A stretch of 64,000 nt of DNA from Ardenticatenaceae bacterium (GTDB lineage Bacteria > Chloroflexota > Anaerolineae > Promineifilales > Promineifilaceae): positions 120,127 to 184,126 of the forward strand of contig JACKBT010000006.1 in the NCBI GenBank assembly GCA_020634415.1, in the 5' to 3' direction. Both the position numbers and the translations under genes were made by a program. The notes below the pieces were generated by a model. The model was given only the letters and a program-made list of their open reading frames with translations, had not been told where the DNA came from and searched no databases. Positions 15,655-25,481 of the stretch are shown piece by piece (within the stretch, counting starts at the first letter, position 1; every line of letters begins with the position of its first letter).

Positions 15655-18600
15655 CTACCGCAGCACCATCGGCAAATAAACCCGCACCGGCTGGTACAGA
15701 AACAGGTTCGATGTGCCGCCACTGGGCGCGGGGTTTTCTACCTGGAGAACGGCCGTTTCCGCCCCAAACTCCGCTATCGTCAACTCAATACTAACTACTT
15801 CTGAACTGATATAGGTTGTTGCGCGGTTTGCGCCATTCCACTGCACTTGCGAATCGGCCGTAAAGCCATCACCGCGCAGGATGAGCGTAACACCCGCGCC
15901 GCCTGCCCCATAACCAAAGCCCGTCACCGAGGGCAGCGGATTGTCGCCCGCAGCCGTTACCAAAAAGGTGAGGCTGTTGGAGGTGCCGCCGCCGGGGGCG
16001 GGGCTGTGCACCTGGATGCTGGCGCTGTTGGCCTGGGCCACATCGCCCGCCAGAAGCGAAATCCGCAGTTCCGCCGCGCTGACGAAGGTGGTGTAGCGCG
16101 GACTGCCGTTCCACAACACCTGGCTGTCGGGGATGAAGTTGCTGCCATGCAGCGTCATTTTTGTGCCAGGGATGGTGGGGTCTTGGGCAACGGCCGTTGC
16201 CGGACTCACACCCGTTAAAGCAGGCACAGGGTTCTCACCCGGAGCGGCCACCACAAACGCCACCAAATTCGATGAGCCGCCACCGGGCGCAGGATTGACC
16301 ACCGTGATGCCCGCCGTACCCGGCTGCGCCACGTCACTGGCGGGCAGCGTCACCCGCACATAGTTGGGCGCGATGAAGGTGGTGGGGCGGTCGCTGCCGT
16401 TCCACTGCACCTGCGAGGCGGGCAGGAAGTTTGCGCCCAACAGATCGAGCGTGATGTCCCCGCTGCCCGCTTCGGCCCCCTGTGGATTTAGCTCGTTCAG
16501 GGTGGGAATGGGGTTTTGGTCGGGCGGGGTGATGGTGAAGGTGAGGGAGTTGGTGGCGGGGCCTCCGCCGGGGGTGGGGTTGTTGACGGTGATAACGGCC
16601 GTTCCCGCGCTACTCACCGCACTGGCCGGAATCATGGCCTTCACCTGCCCCTCATTCACAAAGGTGGTGGTGCGTGGTGTGCCATTCCACAGCACCTCGC
16701 TGCCGGCGGCAAAGTCCGTGCCATGCACCGTGAGCGTGAACTCGCCCGACCCAGCCTGCGCCGAAGCCGGGCTGAGATTATCCAGCGTGGGTGTGGGGTT
16801 TGCCATTTGCAGCAGACCGAGGGCGTTATCCAGATTGGCCGTCACGTAAACATCCCGATTGTCGGGGCTGACGGCCAGACGGCGCGGGCCAGCCAGCAAG
16901 TTGCCGCCGTTGCTGCCGTCCAGGTAGGTTTCGGCGTAGAGAAGACGGCCGTCTGTGACCAGCCGCTCAAACACACACAGCCCATTATCAGCAAAGGCCG
17001 TCACATACACATACTTACCATCAGGACTAACCTGTACATCACTGGCCCCATCCAGCCCATTGATGCGCGTGCCATCTTCCTCCGTTTGTAGGGGCAGCAA
17101 CGTCCCCGCAAACGAATCGCGCTGGAACACGGTGATGGCATCATCCCCTTGCGCCGCCACATACACCTGTCCCCCGTCCGGGCTGACGGCCACCCCCGCC
17201 GCCCCATCCAGATGGGTGAAGCCAGTTTGCCCATCGGCATAAGAGGTGACAAAGGTGAGGGCGCCAGTGAGCGGATGGCGCTCAAAGACGGCCACTGTGC
17301 CGCCCGTGCCTGTTGGCCCCCAATAGCTGGTCACATACAGATGCGCTCCGTCGGGGCTGATGGCTATATCACGCGGCCCGTTTAGGCCGGTCACGCCAGC
17401 TTCGCCCTCTTTCAGCGAGCCGCGAAAGAGCAGTTGGCCGGTGGCATCATCGCGGTCAAAGCGGGCGAGGGCATCGTCCTGCGTACTGACCACATACACA
17501 TGTTGGCCGTCGCCGCTTACCGCCACGCCCGCCGCGCCATCCAGCCCATCAATGATGAGGCAGGGGCTGCAGCCGCTGCTGGTGCCGCCTTCTTCTAAAA
17601 GCTCCACGAAGGTGAGCAGGCCGGTGGTTTCGTCTCGTTCATAGGTGATTAGTGCATCGCCACTGAAGCTGGTGACGTAGACGTGTTGGCCGTCGGGGCT
17701 GGCGGCGAGGCCGATGAGGCTGCCGTAGCCAGGTACGCCGTTGGTGATGAGGGGGGAGAGGGTGCCATCGGCCGTTCGCTCATACTGCTTCAACTCATCG
17801 CCAGCGGTGGCGTACACGTGCTGCCCGTCGGGGCTGGTGGCGATGGCATAAGCACCGGTGACACCTGTTGTGCCTGGGCCGGGGGTGAGGGGGGGATCGG
17901 GTGGGGTAACGGCCGTACAGACCAAATTAAACAGCACCGTTGGCTGTTCGGGGTCATTTGTCGTCAGCGTCAGCGTCGCCAGGCGTAAACCCGTTGTTGT
18001 GGGATCGCAGCTTAGTTCCACATCCACCGCCGCGCCGCCGTTGTTAATGGTGATAGGGAAAGCGGTGTTGACGGTGAAATCGCCAGGGTGCAGGCCACCC
18101 AACTGTGGATTGCTGATAGTCAGGCCAGCTTCGCCAATCTCGTTGATGATGATCGTTTCATCCTGTGGAAAGCCAACAAATACGAGATCAAAATCTACCG
18201 GGCCAGGAGCCGCCGGACTGGAACCAAAACCGGGCTGTGGCACGGGTGTGCCGGCGCACAGCAGGTCGTAGCTGACCTGGCTGTGACTGCCGTCGCTGGT
18301 GTTGAAGGTGAGGGTGGCGCTGCGGGGGCCAACGGCCGTTGGCGTACAACTCACCTCAATTTCTGCCGCTGCCCCGCCATCGGCAATGGTGATGGGGAAA
18401 GCCGTCACGACATCAAAATCGCCTGCATTGGCCCCAGAAAGTGTGGGGCTGCTCAAAGTCAATTCAAAGTTGCCCGTCTCGAACGCGGCCAAGCTGTTGC
18501 TGACGCTCATGCCGACGGTGGCACTGCCCACGTTCAGCGGGCCGGGCTGCACGGGCGCGGAGCCAAAGCCGGGGGATGCGCCGTCATTCTCGACGGCGCC

Positions 18601-20202
18601 GATGTCGCATTGGGCTGTGCCGTTACCGCTGCCGTCAGACGGCCGTATTTCTCCCCGTTGGTCCACATTGCCTACAGGCGATGCCGCGCACACGGCATTG
18701 CTGCCCGCATCAATCGCCGGACTGCCCGCGCCCAGGGTCAGCGAAAGCAAAGAAGCCAGCGGCCCGCCGTTAAAGGCTGGCCCTTCCAGCACCGGATCGG
18801 CGCTGGGGAGGCCACTGCCGCAAGCCGTGCCGGGGAACTGCAGATTGCTGCCGCCGTTTTCCGGCACAGTACCGGCGCAAGTGCTGGAGCCAATGCCCGC
18901 ATGGACGATGGTGTTAAACAGCCGCACTAGTTCCTCGTCGTTGTAAATTGCGCCGCCCTGCACTGCATCATTGTCGGAGAGGGTGACGTTACGCAGTTCG
19001 ACGAGCGGGGTGTGGCTGTTTTCTTTGGCCAGGTAGATGGCCCCGCCGCTGCCCGCCCCAGCCGTGTTGGCGAAGAGAGTGCTGTTGCTGAGGGTGGCTT
19101 CGCTGCGGTTGCTGACCCCCAAGGCGCCGCCTTGCCCCAGCAAAGAGGCGATATTGCCCGCAAAAAAGGAGCGTGTGGTGAACAGGTAGCCAGCGTTGTA
19201 AATGGCTCCGCCAAAACCGTTGCTGTCACCATCGCCGGAGATGTTGCCATTGAAGGAAGCGTCTTGGATGTCTAAATTGGCACTGAGCGTGTTGTAAATG
19301 GCACCGCCCCAGGTGTTTTGGGCGATGTTGCCGTTGAAGGCGGTGCGCTCGATGAACAGCGTGCCTTTGCGCACACGGTTGTAGACAGCCCCGCCGCCTT
19401 CGGTGCTGCTGCTGTTTTGCTCGCCGCTGTTGACGTTGCCGTTGAAGATGACATCGGTGATGAAGGTATCTTGATCGTTGCCGCCGGAATGTTCGACGTA
19501 GATGGCCCCGCCTTTGCCAATCTCGTCGCCATCTGTGCCGGCCAGGTTGCCGTTGAAGACGCTGCCGCTGATGTGCCGCTCGTAGCTGCCGGTGAGGTGG
19601 AGGGCACCGCCGCTGGCCCCGGCTTCGTTGGCGGTGAAGTTGCTGCCCACAATTTGCACATCGCCGCCGCGAATGGCCCCGCCATCGTTGCCGGCTTTGT
19701 TGCCGATGAAGGAGGAGCCGATGACGTTGAGGCTGCCGCCTACCATGAGGATGGCTCCACCGGCGCCGGAGGTGATGCCGTCTTTTAAGGTGACGTTGAT
19801 GAGGGTGATGTCGGCTCCTGAGTTGATGTGAAGGAGGTTATGGCAGTCGAGGGTGTTGCCATTTTCGCAGCTTTGGCGTTTGCCGCTGATGATGATGGGG
19901 CCTTGGATGGTGAGTTCGCTGGGGCCAGTTTGGATGTTTTCTTCGAGGGTGATGGTGCCTTGCACACCAAAAACGATGGTGTCGGCTCCATTGCCAGCAG
20001 CACAGCCATCTCTAGTTTCATCGTTCCAGGCTGCGTAGATGGCTTCTCTGAGAGTACAGCCACCATTGTTAAAATCAAAGTTGTCTTCAAGTTTGGTGAC
20101 GGTGATGATGTTGGCGGCGTGGGTGGTGGGGGCAGTGATGAGGAGAGAAAGGGTGAACAATAAAAATAAGAATGATTTTAAGTTACCAATACGCTTTAAC
20201 AT
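15655..20202 (-). CDS. Giant secreted protein: CSLREA-like start, beta-helix, choice-of-anchor, beta-propeller and TIG repeats
   Basis: This 1515-residue protein has a signal peptide ending in THAA and a CSLREA-like element (CTLREAIYAAWND, about residue 55). A right-handed beta-helix region follows, with many GGAI(Y/F)N repeats (to about 520), then two choice-of-anchor-D/MSP-like domains (about 560-780). After these come YVTN/lactonase-type propeller repeats (SPDGQHVYV, about 795-1140), then four TIG-like repeats (VLWNGTPRTTTF and similar). It ends in VRVYLPMVLR, the tail shared with other secreted proteins here. A site CAGGAG precedes the ATG. The likely role is surface display or adhesion; no enzyme site is evident. 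Confidence 0.88.
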   Translation of the reverse strand: MLKRIGNLKSFLFLLFTLSLLITAPTTHAANIITVTKLEDNFDFNNGGCTLREAIYAAWNDETRDGCAAGNGADTIVFGVQGTITLEENIQTGPSELTIQGPIIISGKRQSCENGNTLDCHNLLHINSGADITLINVTLKDGITSGAGGAILMVGGSLNVIGSSFIGNKAGNDGGAIRGGDVQIVGSNFTANEAGASGGALHLTGSYERHISGSVFNGNLAGTDGDEIGKGGAIYVEHSGGNDQDTFITDVIFNGNVNSGEQNSSSTEGGGAVYNRVRKGTLFIERTAFNGNIAQNTWGGAIYNTLSANLDIQDASFNGNISGDGDSNGFGGAIYNAGYLFTTRSFFAGNIASLLGQGGALGVSNRSEATLSNSTLFANTAGAGSGGAIYLAKENSHTPLVELRNVTLSDNDAVQGGAIYNDEELVRLFNTIVHAGIGSSTCAGTVPENGGSNLQFPGTACGSGLPSADPVLEGPAFNGGPLASLLSLTLGAGSPAIDAGSNAVCAASPVGNVDQRGEIRPSDGSGNGTAQCDIGAVENDGASPGFGSAPVQPGPLNVGSATVGMSVSNSLAAFETGNFELTLSSPTLSGANAGDFDVVTAFPITIADGGAAAEIEVSCTPTAVGPRSATLTFNTSDGSHSQVSYDLLCAGTPVPQPGFGSSPAAPGPVDFDLVFVGFPQDETIIINEIGEAGLTISNPQLGGLHPGDFTVNTAFPITINNGGAAVDVELSCDPTTTGLRLATLTLTTNDPEQPTVLFNLVCTAVTPPDPPLTPGPGTTGVTGAYAIATSPDGQHVYATAGDELKQYERTADGTLSPLITNGVPGYGSLIGLAASPDGQHVYVTSFSGDALITYERDETTGLLTFVELLEEGGTSSGCSPCLIIDGLDGAAGVAVSGDGQHVYVVSTQDDALARFDRDDATGQLLFRGSLKEGEAGVTGLNGPRDIAISPDGAHLYVTSYWGPTGTGGTVAVFERHPLTGALTFVTSYADGQTGFTHLDGAAGVAVSPDGGQVYVAAQGDDAITVFQRDSFAGTLLPLQTEEDGTRINGLDGASDVQVSPDGKYVYVTAFADNGLCVFERLVTDGRLLYAETYLDGSNGGNLLAGPRRLAVSPDNRDVYVTANLDNALGLLQMANPTPTLDNLSPASAQAGSGEFTLTVHGTDFAAGSEVLWNGTPRTTTFVNEGQVKAMIPASAVSSAGTAVITVNNPTPGGGPATNSLTFTITPPDQNPIPTLNELNPQGAEAGSGDITLDLLGANFLPASQVQWNGSDRPTTFIAPNYVRVTLPASDVAQPGTAGITVVNPAPGGGSSNLVAFVVAAPGENPVPALTGVSPATAVAQDPTIPGTKMTLHGSNFIPDSQVLWNGSPRYTTFVSAAELRISLLAGDVAQANSASIQVHSPAPGGGTSNSLTFLVTAAGDNPLPSVTGFGYGAGGAGVTLILRGDGFTADSQVQWNGANRATTYISSEVVSIELTIAEFGAETAVLQVENPAPSGGTSNLFLYQPVRVYLPMVLR

Positions 20203-20228
20203 TTGTTTCTCCTGAAAATCTTGTCAAG

Positions 20229-20274
20229 GATTGCGCTGATTTTGCAGATTTTTATCGGCGGAATCAGCGCAATC
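20229..20274. repeat. 13-bp inverted repeat upstream of the giant gene
   Basis: GATTGCGCTGATT (20229-20241) and AATCAGCGCAATC (20262-20274) pair perfectly over a 20-base loop. It lies between the stop of the gene at 20287 and the start of the giant gene on the minus strand. No T-run follows, so it may be regulatory or a weak terminator. Confidence 0.6.
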
Positions 20275-20286
20275 TTCGATTTAGGC

Positions 20287-20700
20287 TCACATGACATGCC
20301 ATTGTGAAATAATAACTTTGCCTGCTTTGTTGGGGTGGACGCGCAGTTCGACCGTCATGCCGGGGGCGATGCGGGCGAGGTCGGCGAGGTGCAGTTGTTC
20401 GCGGGTTTTGGCTTGATAGGGTTGGCCGTCGGCGGGGTGGACTTCTAGCAGCAGGCCGATGCCGCGCATGTTCCCGCCGCGACTGCTGTTGCTGCCGCTG
20501 CTGCTGGAGGCGCCGATGGTGAGGCCGGTGTCCCAGATTTTGAGGATTTTGGCGGTGGCGGGACGGCCGTTGGCTAACAACCACCGCCTATTGGCCCGAT
20601 AGCGCCACACGAACAGCCAGGGCAGGGTGAAGAGCAATAGAAACCCGATAATTGTGAGATAGAGCCAGTAATTTGAGAAGAATTCGCTGATGATTTCCAT
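20287..20700 (-). CDS. DUF3592-like small membrane protein
   Basis: The 137-residue protein has one strong N-terminal membrane helix (about 10-32, LYLTIIGFLLLFTLPWLFVW). A soluble domain follows, beginning with RPATAKILKIWDTGLTIG and ending in strands VELRVHPNKAGKVII. This layout resembles DUF3592-type proteins, though the match is loose. A Ser/Gly-rich insertion lies at about 63-75. It is in tandem with the membrane protein at 20743 and probably in the same transcript, despite the hairpin at 20723-20743. The function is unknown. Confidence 0.6.
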   Translation of the reverse strand: MEIISEFFSNYWLYLTIIGFLLLFTLPWLFVWRYRANRRWLLANGRPATAKILKIWDTGLTIGASSSSGSNSSRGGNMRGIGLLLEVHPADGQPYQAKTREQLHLADLARIAPGMTVELRVHPNKAGKVIISQWHVM

Positions 20701-20722
20701 TTAGTTCTCCTTTGACAAGGTG

Positions 20723-20743
20723 GGGCGATTTAGCAAATCGCCC
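20723..20743 (-). terminator. Hairpin between two tandem minus-strand genes
   Basis: GGGCGATTT (20723-20731) pairs with AAATCGCCC (20735-20743) over a 3-base loop, touching the stop codon of the upstream minus-strand gene. No long T-run is present, so it may be an attenuator or mRNA stabiliser. Confidence 0.5.
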
Positions 20744-21270
20744 TACATTTTTTCCAGAGAGACGATGTATTTGTTGTCGTCTTCCAGGTAATAAACGGCG
20801 TAGCGTGCGCCGTTTTCTAATGCCTCGAACTGCTCTTGGCGGAAGAGGGGGAAGATGTGGGGGTCAATTTCAAGTTGGTAGCGGCGCGAGGTGTTGTGTT
20901 CGCTGCGATCCACGATTTCTTGGAGATGGGCGATGCCTTCGGCGCGGTGAACGGCCGTTATGGGGACAAGCGTTTCCTGACGGCCGTTGCGCCTGGCTCG
21001 CAGCCGTAATCCCACACCCACGAGACCAGCTATTACCAGGCTAATCATGATGCCGATGGTGGATTGCTCTAGGAAAAGGCTGATGGTGATGCCGATGAGG
21101 GCGATGAGGGCGGCGGTGATGAGGGGAACGGCCGTTTGCATTACCGAGCCTGCCCACTGCCCAGCTTCAGCCCAGCGTGCCTGCTGTACGGGGGATAACT
21201 GTCCGCGCCGATTGGCTTGTAAATCATCGGGTGTAAATTTGAAAAGCTGCATGAAATTGGGTTCTGTCAT
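20743..21270 (-). CDS. Two-helix membrane protein of unknown function
   Basis: The 175-residue protein has a soluble start (FKFTPDDLQANRRGQLSPVQ), two adjacent membrane helices (about 48-68 and 70-92), then a soluble domain (VHRAEGIAHLQEIVDRSEH ... ARYAVYYLEDDNKYIVSLE). The start pattern 'TPDDLxxNRxGxLSxxQ' is one I associate with uncharacterised paralogous membrane proteins in filamentous Chloroflexota. It lies two genes upstream of the giant secreted protein in the same orientation. No function can be assigned. Confidence 0.65.
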   Translation of the reverse strand: MTEPNFMQLFKFTPDDLQANRRGQLSPVQQARWAEAGQWAGSVMQTAVPLITAALIALIGITISLFLEQSTIGIMISLVIAGLVGVGLRLRARRNGRQETLVPITAVHRAEGIAHLQEIVDRSEHNTSRRYQLEIDPHIFPLFRQEQFEALENGARYAVYYLEDDNKYIVSLEKM

Positions 21271-21287
21271 GTGTGACTCCTTTTGAG

Positions 21288-21353
21288 GAGACTAGAGATT
21301 GGAGACTGGAGATTGGCAATTGTTTTTCACTCCGTCTCTAGTCCCTAGTCTCT
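21288..21353. repeat. Intergenic inverted repeat, GGAGATT type
   Basis: GAGACTAGAGATTGGAGACT on the left faces TCTCTAGTCCCTAGTCTCT on the right. The right arm runs into the 3' end of the globin gene and encodes its last residues (KETRD and stop), so the element has entered the coding region. Confidence 0.75.
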
Positions 21354-21745
21354 TTCATAATGCCAACTACCAGGTAGTAGGCTTCCATCCAGGCGGCGGC
21401 GACTTCGGTGGTGAAGGCGGTGCCCAGGGTGGCGGCGAGGGCGTGGTGGAGGGCGGTGGCGAAGGTGTGGTAGTGGGCGGGTTGGATGCCGTAGTGGGTG
21501 TGGCGGCGGCCCAGTGGTTTGAGGGTGTGTTGGATGAGGGGAAACGGCCGTTCTAATCCCGCCACAATTTCACCCAAAGCTGCTATAAATTTCTGTTTGT
21601 GGGCCGCCATCTCTCTGGGAAAAAGATAACACAAACAAGGGTCGAGCCGAAAAAGATGCTCGTAGAGTCGGTTGACAAACAAGTCTGCCTCTGTTTGTAC
21701 AGTGGGAAAGGTCGTTTGGACAAGGGTGATGTGGTGCAGGTTCAT
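21338..21745 (-). CDS. Single-domain globin
   Basis: The 135-residue protein matches the bacterial single-domain/flavohaemoglobin-type globin fold. It has FVNRLYEHLFRLDPCLCYLF (helices B-C with the CD1-region Phe), a middle KQKFIAALGEIVAGLE, and the F helix GRRHTHYGI whose His82 is the expected proximal haem ligand. No reductase domain follows. Such globins bind O2 or NO and may serve in detoxification or oxygen supply. It diverges from nothing obvious, and its stop codon is formed inside a GGAGATT-type repeat. Redox partners are not visible nearby. Confidence 0.85.
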   Translation of the reverse strand: MNLHHITLVQTTFPTVQTEADLFVNRLYEHLFRLDPCLCYLFPREMAAHKQKFIAALGEIVAGLERPFPLIQHTLKPLGRRHTHYGIQPAHYHTFATALHHALAATLGTAFTTEVAAAWMEAYYLVVGIMKETRD

Positions 21746-21844
21746 TGCTGTGATCCGTAAGCAGTGAGCGGTGAGCGGTAATCTGATTATCGAATTGGGG
21801 GTAGGCTAAAATGGATGCGTCCGAAAAACGTCCGAAGGGGAGAA

Positions 21845-24766
21845 TTAGGGTAAGCCGTCTAGGGTGGTCAGGGCAAAGTGGATGGCCTGTGCCAGGGTCA
21901 TGCGTGCGCCTTCGGCCCAACAGGCGACGAAGCGTTCGTGCCCCAAGCGCTGCCGCAGGCTGCTGACGGTTTCGGCGAAAATCTGTTGATAATATTGCGG
22001 CCAGGCAAATCCCTTTTGCTGGCTTAATGTTTGGTTGGCTGTGTTTAGGATGAGACTGGGTTCGTCTATTTCCAGGCGAAATAGATAGTCGGCGATGGTG
22101 CTGATGCCGGAGAGGAGGGCGTTGTGGTTGTGGCTGGCTTGGGCCTGGGCAAAGGCCTGGCGGATGATGTTTAGGCCGCGTTCTCGGTTGCCCTGCATGA
22201 AGTAGAGGTCGGCCAGGAGCATGGCGGTGTCTTGGCTGTTGGCTTCTTGGTGGTGGGTGGTGTAGTAGTTGAAGGCTTTTTCGGCCGTTTCAATGCCAGC
22301 TTCAAAATCATCAAGTGAGAATTGTAAGATAGCCATATTATGTTGCAAGACGGCACTGCGATAGGCATCTGGCTGTTCTGCGTTTTCGTTGGTGTCGAGG
22401 GCGGCCTGCAACATCTGTAGGGCTTTGGTTTTGTCGCCTTGGTGGGAGGCGATGGTGCCGTATGTGCCTAAGACGGAGGAGAGGAGGGCAGTGGATTCGA
22501 TTTGCCGTGCCAGGGCGAGGGCCTCATCTAGATAGGCAAAGGCTTGGGCATAATGACCTTGCATGCCCCAAACGTAGCCGGCTAGACTGAGGAGGGTGCC
22601 GTAGGCGTAGGGGGGGAGTTTGTGGCGGAAGGTGAAGGCGCGTTTGAGCCATTCGGCCGTTTGGGCATACCGTAGATTGGCCCGCCAGATGATGTGTAGG
22701 CTGGTGATGAGGGGTTCGGCGTAGGGGCTGAGGTGGGCTTGGGCCTGTTGGCCCACTGACCATTCTAAGGCTTGGACCATGTTGTTTTCTTCGAGGTGGA
22801 GACGGGCGAGGTTGTTTTGTGGACGGCCGTTTTGTATCTGGCTGGTGGCTTGTTGGGCTAAATGGGCATAGTAGCGCACATATCTTGCCTGCAATGGGCC
22901 GATTTCGGGCAGGGTTTGCAGTTTTTCGTGGGCGAAGCTGCGCAGGGTGGTGAGGAGAGCGAAGCGCAGTTCGCCTTCGACGCGGTTGTGGGTGAGGGGG
23001 TAAAGCAGGTTTTTGTGGAGCAGGTTTTCTAGCTGGTTGAGGGTCTCTTCATCCAGGTCGGTGGGGTGGTTGATGGGTTTGTCGTGCATGATGGCGGCGA
23101 CGGCTGCGGGGCTGAAGCTGTCGGGGAAGAGGGCGAGGCAGGTGAAGGTGTGTTGTTCAACGGCCGTTAACAGTTCAAAGCTCCACTGAATGGCTGCTTG
23201 TAAAGAGCGGTGGCGGCTGGGGACATCGGTGGCGCGGGTCGCCAGTAGATGGGTGTGTTGGTGGAGTTGGGCGGCCATGACATCGGGGGGGATGAACTGG
23301 CTGCGGGCGGCGGCAAGCTCGATTGCCAGGGGCAGCCCATCTAGTTGGCGGCAGATGGTGATGATGTGGGCGGCGTTGTGGGAGGATAGGCGGAAGTGGG
23401 GCTGCACGCTGCGGGCGACGGCGAGGAAGAGGGCGATGGCTTCGATCTGGCTGAGTTGGTCGTAATCGGCCGTGTGTGGGCTGGTTTCTGGCAGTTGTAG
23501 AGGGGAGAGGGGGTAGATGTGTTCGCCTTTGACGTGCAGGGGCATTTGGCTGGTGATGAGCAGGGTTAAACCTGGCACGGTTTCTAATAAGTGCAGTAAA
23601 TCTGGGGCGCAATCTAGCAGGTGTTCCAGGTTGTCTAGGATGAGGAGTATTTGCTGGTAGCGCAGGCGGGTGATGAGGGGCAGCAGGTAGTGGTTGTCGC
23701 GGTCGGGTTTTACTTGCAGCACGTCGGCGATGGCGGGCAGCACTTGTCGGCTGTGTTGGGCTGAGGCTAAGGGGATGAGGTAGAGGCCGTCGGTAAAGGG
23801 GGAGGCGGGCAGCAGCTTTTGGGCTGCGGCCAGGGCCAGGCGGGTTTTGCCAATGCCGGCTGTGCCGGTGAGGGTGATGAGCCGTTTGGGGTTGGCCTGG
23901 CTGAGCCAGTTGGTGATTTGGGCCAGGTCGGTGGTGCGGCCGATGAGGGGGGTGAGGGGGGTGGGGATGTTGTGGGTGCTGGGTGCTGGGGGTGGGGTGC
24001 TGGGGGTGGAGGGTGGGGCGAAGCCAGCCAGGGTGAAGAGTTGGTCGGGGGGGTGGTTTTGTTGGATGGCGTGGTAGACGGCCGTTGTGGCGGCCATTGG
24101 TTCTATGTTTAGTTCGGCCTGGAGGTGGGTGACAAATTCGTGGTAGCGTTGAAGGGCCGTGGTGCGTTCTCCCAGTGCTGCGTGCAGGGCCATCTGCTGC
24201 CGCGCTATTTCCTCGTTGTGGGCATCTTCGGCTAATGCTTGTTGGGCGTAAATAAGTGCCTGCCGATAATCTTGCTGCTGCCAGTTTTGCTCCAGTAGGG
24301 CGGTTAGGTTGTGTAAAAATTGCCGATGCCACTGTTCACGGGCCAGAAAGAGCCAGGTTTCGTCTATGTCGGGCAGCAGGGGGCCGGTGTAGAGGGCGAT
24401 GGCTTCGGCCAGGCGAGGGGGCTGCTGGCTGAGATGTTCGAAGGCGGCGACATCGAGCCAGTAGGGGGCGGCGGGGTTCCACTGCACGGTTTGGGCGGTG
24501 ATGAGGAGCCAGGGCTGCTCGTCGGGGGTGGGGGGAAGGGCGTGGCGCAGGTTGTAGAGGTGGCGGCGCAGGCGGCCTTTGGCCTGTTTTTCGGTGGCAT
24601 CGGGCCACAGTTTGAAGGCGAGGCTGTGGCGTTGGGTGGGGGTTTGGGGGTGGAGCAGCAGGTAGGCGAGGAGGGGTTCGGCTTTGGGGAGTGCTTTGAA
24701 GGGATACGGCCGTTCGTCCCAAAACAGGCGCAGTTGCCCAAAGAGGTGGATGTGCAGGGTTGCCAT
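21845..24766 (-). CDS. BTAD-type STAND transcriptional regulator with TPR-like C-terminus
   Basis: The 973-residue protein opens with an OmpR/SARP-like winged helix (LHIHLFGQLRLFWDERPYPF, PLLAYLLLHPQ, LAFKLWPDATEKQAKGRLRR). A bacterial transcriptional activation domain follows, with TPR-like helices to about residue 240. An AAA/NB-ARC-type ATPase contains P-loop LTGTAGIGKTRLA (about residue 300), LLILDNLEHL and LPLAIELAAAR. The last 350 residues are helical TPR-like repeats. This is the AfsR/SARP-STAND layout; ligand binding to the sensor end would drive ATP-dependent activation. It is divergent from the LiaF-like/ABC/two-component cluster, a plausible target. Confidence 0.88.
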   Translation of the reverse strand: MATLHIHLFGQLRLFWDERPYPFKALPKAEPLLAYLLLHPQTPTQRHSLAFKLWPDATEKQAKGRLRRHLYNLRHALPPTPDEQPWLLITAQTVQWNPAAPYWLDVAAFEHLSQQPPRLAEAIALYTGPLLPDIDETWLFLAREQWHRQFLHNLTALLEQNWQQQDYRQALIYAQQALAEDAHNEEIARQQMALHAALGERTTALQRYHEFVTHLQAELNIEPMAATTAVYHAIQQNHPPDQLFTLAGFAPPSTPSTPPPAPSTHNIPTPLTPLIGRTTDLAQITNWLSQANPKRLITLTGTAGIGKTRLALAAAQKLLPASPFTDGLYLIPLASAQHSRQVLPAIADVLQVKPDRDNHYLLPLITRLRYQQILLILDNLEHLLDCAPDLLHLLETVPGLTLLITSQMPLHVKGEHIYPLSPLQLPETSPHTADYDQLSQIEAIALFLAVARSVQPHFRLSSHNAAHIITICRQLDGLPLAIELAAARSQFIPPDVMAAQLHQHTHLLATRATDVPSRHRSLQAAIQWSFELLTAVEQHTFTCLALFPDSFSPAAVAAIMHDKPINHPTDLDEETLNQLENLLHKNLLYPLTHNRVEGELRFALLTTLRSFAHEKLQTLPEIGPLQARYVRYYAHLAQQATSQIQNGRPQNNLARLHLEENNMVQALEWSVGQQAQAHLSPYAEPLITSLHIIWRANLRYAQTAEWLKRAFTFRHKLPPYAYGTLLSLAGYVWGMQGHYAQAFAYLDEALALARQIESTALLSSVLGTYGTIASHQGDKTKALQMLQAALDTNENAEQPDAYRSAVLQHNMAILQFSLDDFEAGIETAEKAFNYYTTHHQEANSQDTAMLLADLYFMQGNRERGLNIIRQAFAQAQASHNHNALLSGISTIADYLFRLEIDEPSLILNTANQTLSQQKGFAWPQYYQQIFAETVSSLRQRLGHERFVACWAEGARMTLAQAIHFALTTLDGLP

Positions 24767-25059
24767 AGGGAAAAGGGTAGTGGATTTACGGCCGTTTGTA
24801 AACCATTTTTATGTCAAGAAGTGTGTTGAAAGTTGTGTGAGCAGGCTGGAGCAGTTTTCAGAACTGCTCCACTCTTTCGCGCTATTACCCAGAAAGGAAG
24901 TGCATTCTCTGGCAATCAACCGAATGGTTGATTGGCCCGGGCTGTTTGGTGGAGGGCGGAATCCACCGCTCGTGGTGGGGGATTCAACCGGGGGATTGGT
25001 TACGGCCGTTTGCTGCCGGGCTATGCTATAGGCAACTTAATCACACAAGGAGTGACGCG

Positions 25060-25422
25060 ATGAACGACAATTTTTCTGAATTAAAAGAGAACGAAAAACA
25101 AAGTGGTTGGCTGAGTAATGGTAATTGGGTGCTGGGGGCGGGCATTATTGTGGTGGGGGTGGTGCTGCTGCTGAGAAATATCATTGGCTTTGAGTTTGAT
25201 AACTGGTGGGTGCTGTTCATGTTGATTCCGTTAGCCATGATGGGGGTGAAAGCGTGGCAGGATTGGCAGGTAAACGGCCGTGTGAACACTGGCTCAGTCA
25301 TTCCTATTCTAGGCATTCTCGTCATCATCACTGTCTCCCTCTTTAACCTCAGTTGGAGCGCGATCTGGCCTGTTTATTTCATTATTGGTGGTTTGTCCAT
25401 CTTGTTGGGCAGCCGAAAATAG
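25060..25422 (+). CDS. LiaF/LiaI-like membrane protein
   Basis: Start ATG 25060 follows AAGGAG; the longer frame has no support. The 120-residue protein has a hydrophilic N-terminus and four closely packed membrane helices (NWVLGAGIIVVGVVLLLRNI, WWVLFMLIPLAMMGVKAW, VIPILGILVIITVSLFNL, AIWPVYFIIGGLSILLG), the pattern of LiaI/LiaF transmembrane regions. Such proteins usually sit with envelope-stress two-component systems, and here an ABC exporter and a NarL-type kinase/regulator follow. It may modulate the kinase. The soluble C-terminal LiaF domain is absent. Confidence 0.7.
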   Translation: MNDNFSELKENEKQSGWLSNGNWVLGAGIIVVGVVLLLRNIIGFEFDNWWVLFMLIPLAMMGVKAWQDWQVNGRVNTGSVIPILGILVIITVSLFNLSWSAIWPVYFIIGGLSILLGSRK

Positions 25423-25426
25423 TAAG

Positions 25427-25464
25427 CGGTGAACGGTGGTTGGTTAGCCGATCACCGTTCACCG
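25427..25464. repeat. Intergenic 12-bp inverted repeat, GGTGAAC type
   Basis: CGGTGAACGGTG (25427-25438) and CACCGTTCACCG (25453-25464) are perfectly complementary over a 14-base loop. It separates the LiaF-like gene from the ABC ATPase gene. Confidence 0.8.
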
Positions 25465-25481
25465 ATAATGGATTAGCGAAG

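Noticed and set aside
23175..24332. 385-codon minus-strand frame inside the BTAD regulator
   Set aside because: Pro/His/Arg-rich alternate frame of a well-supported gene on the same strand.
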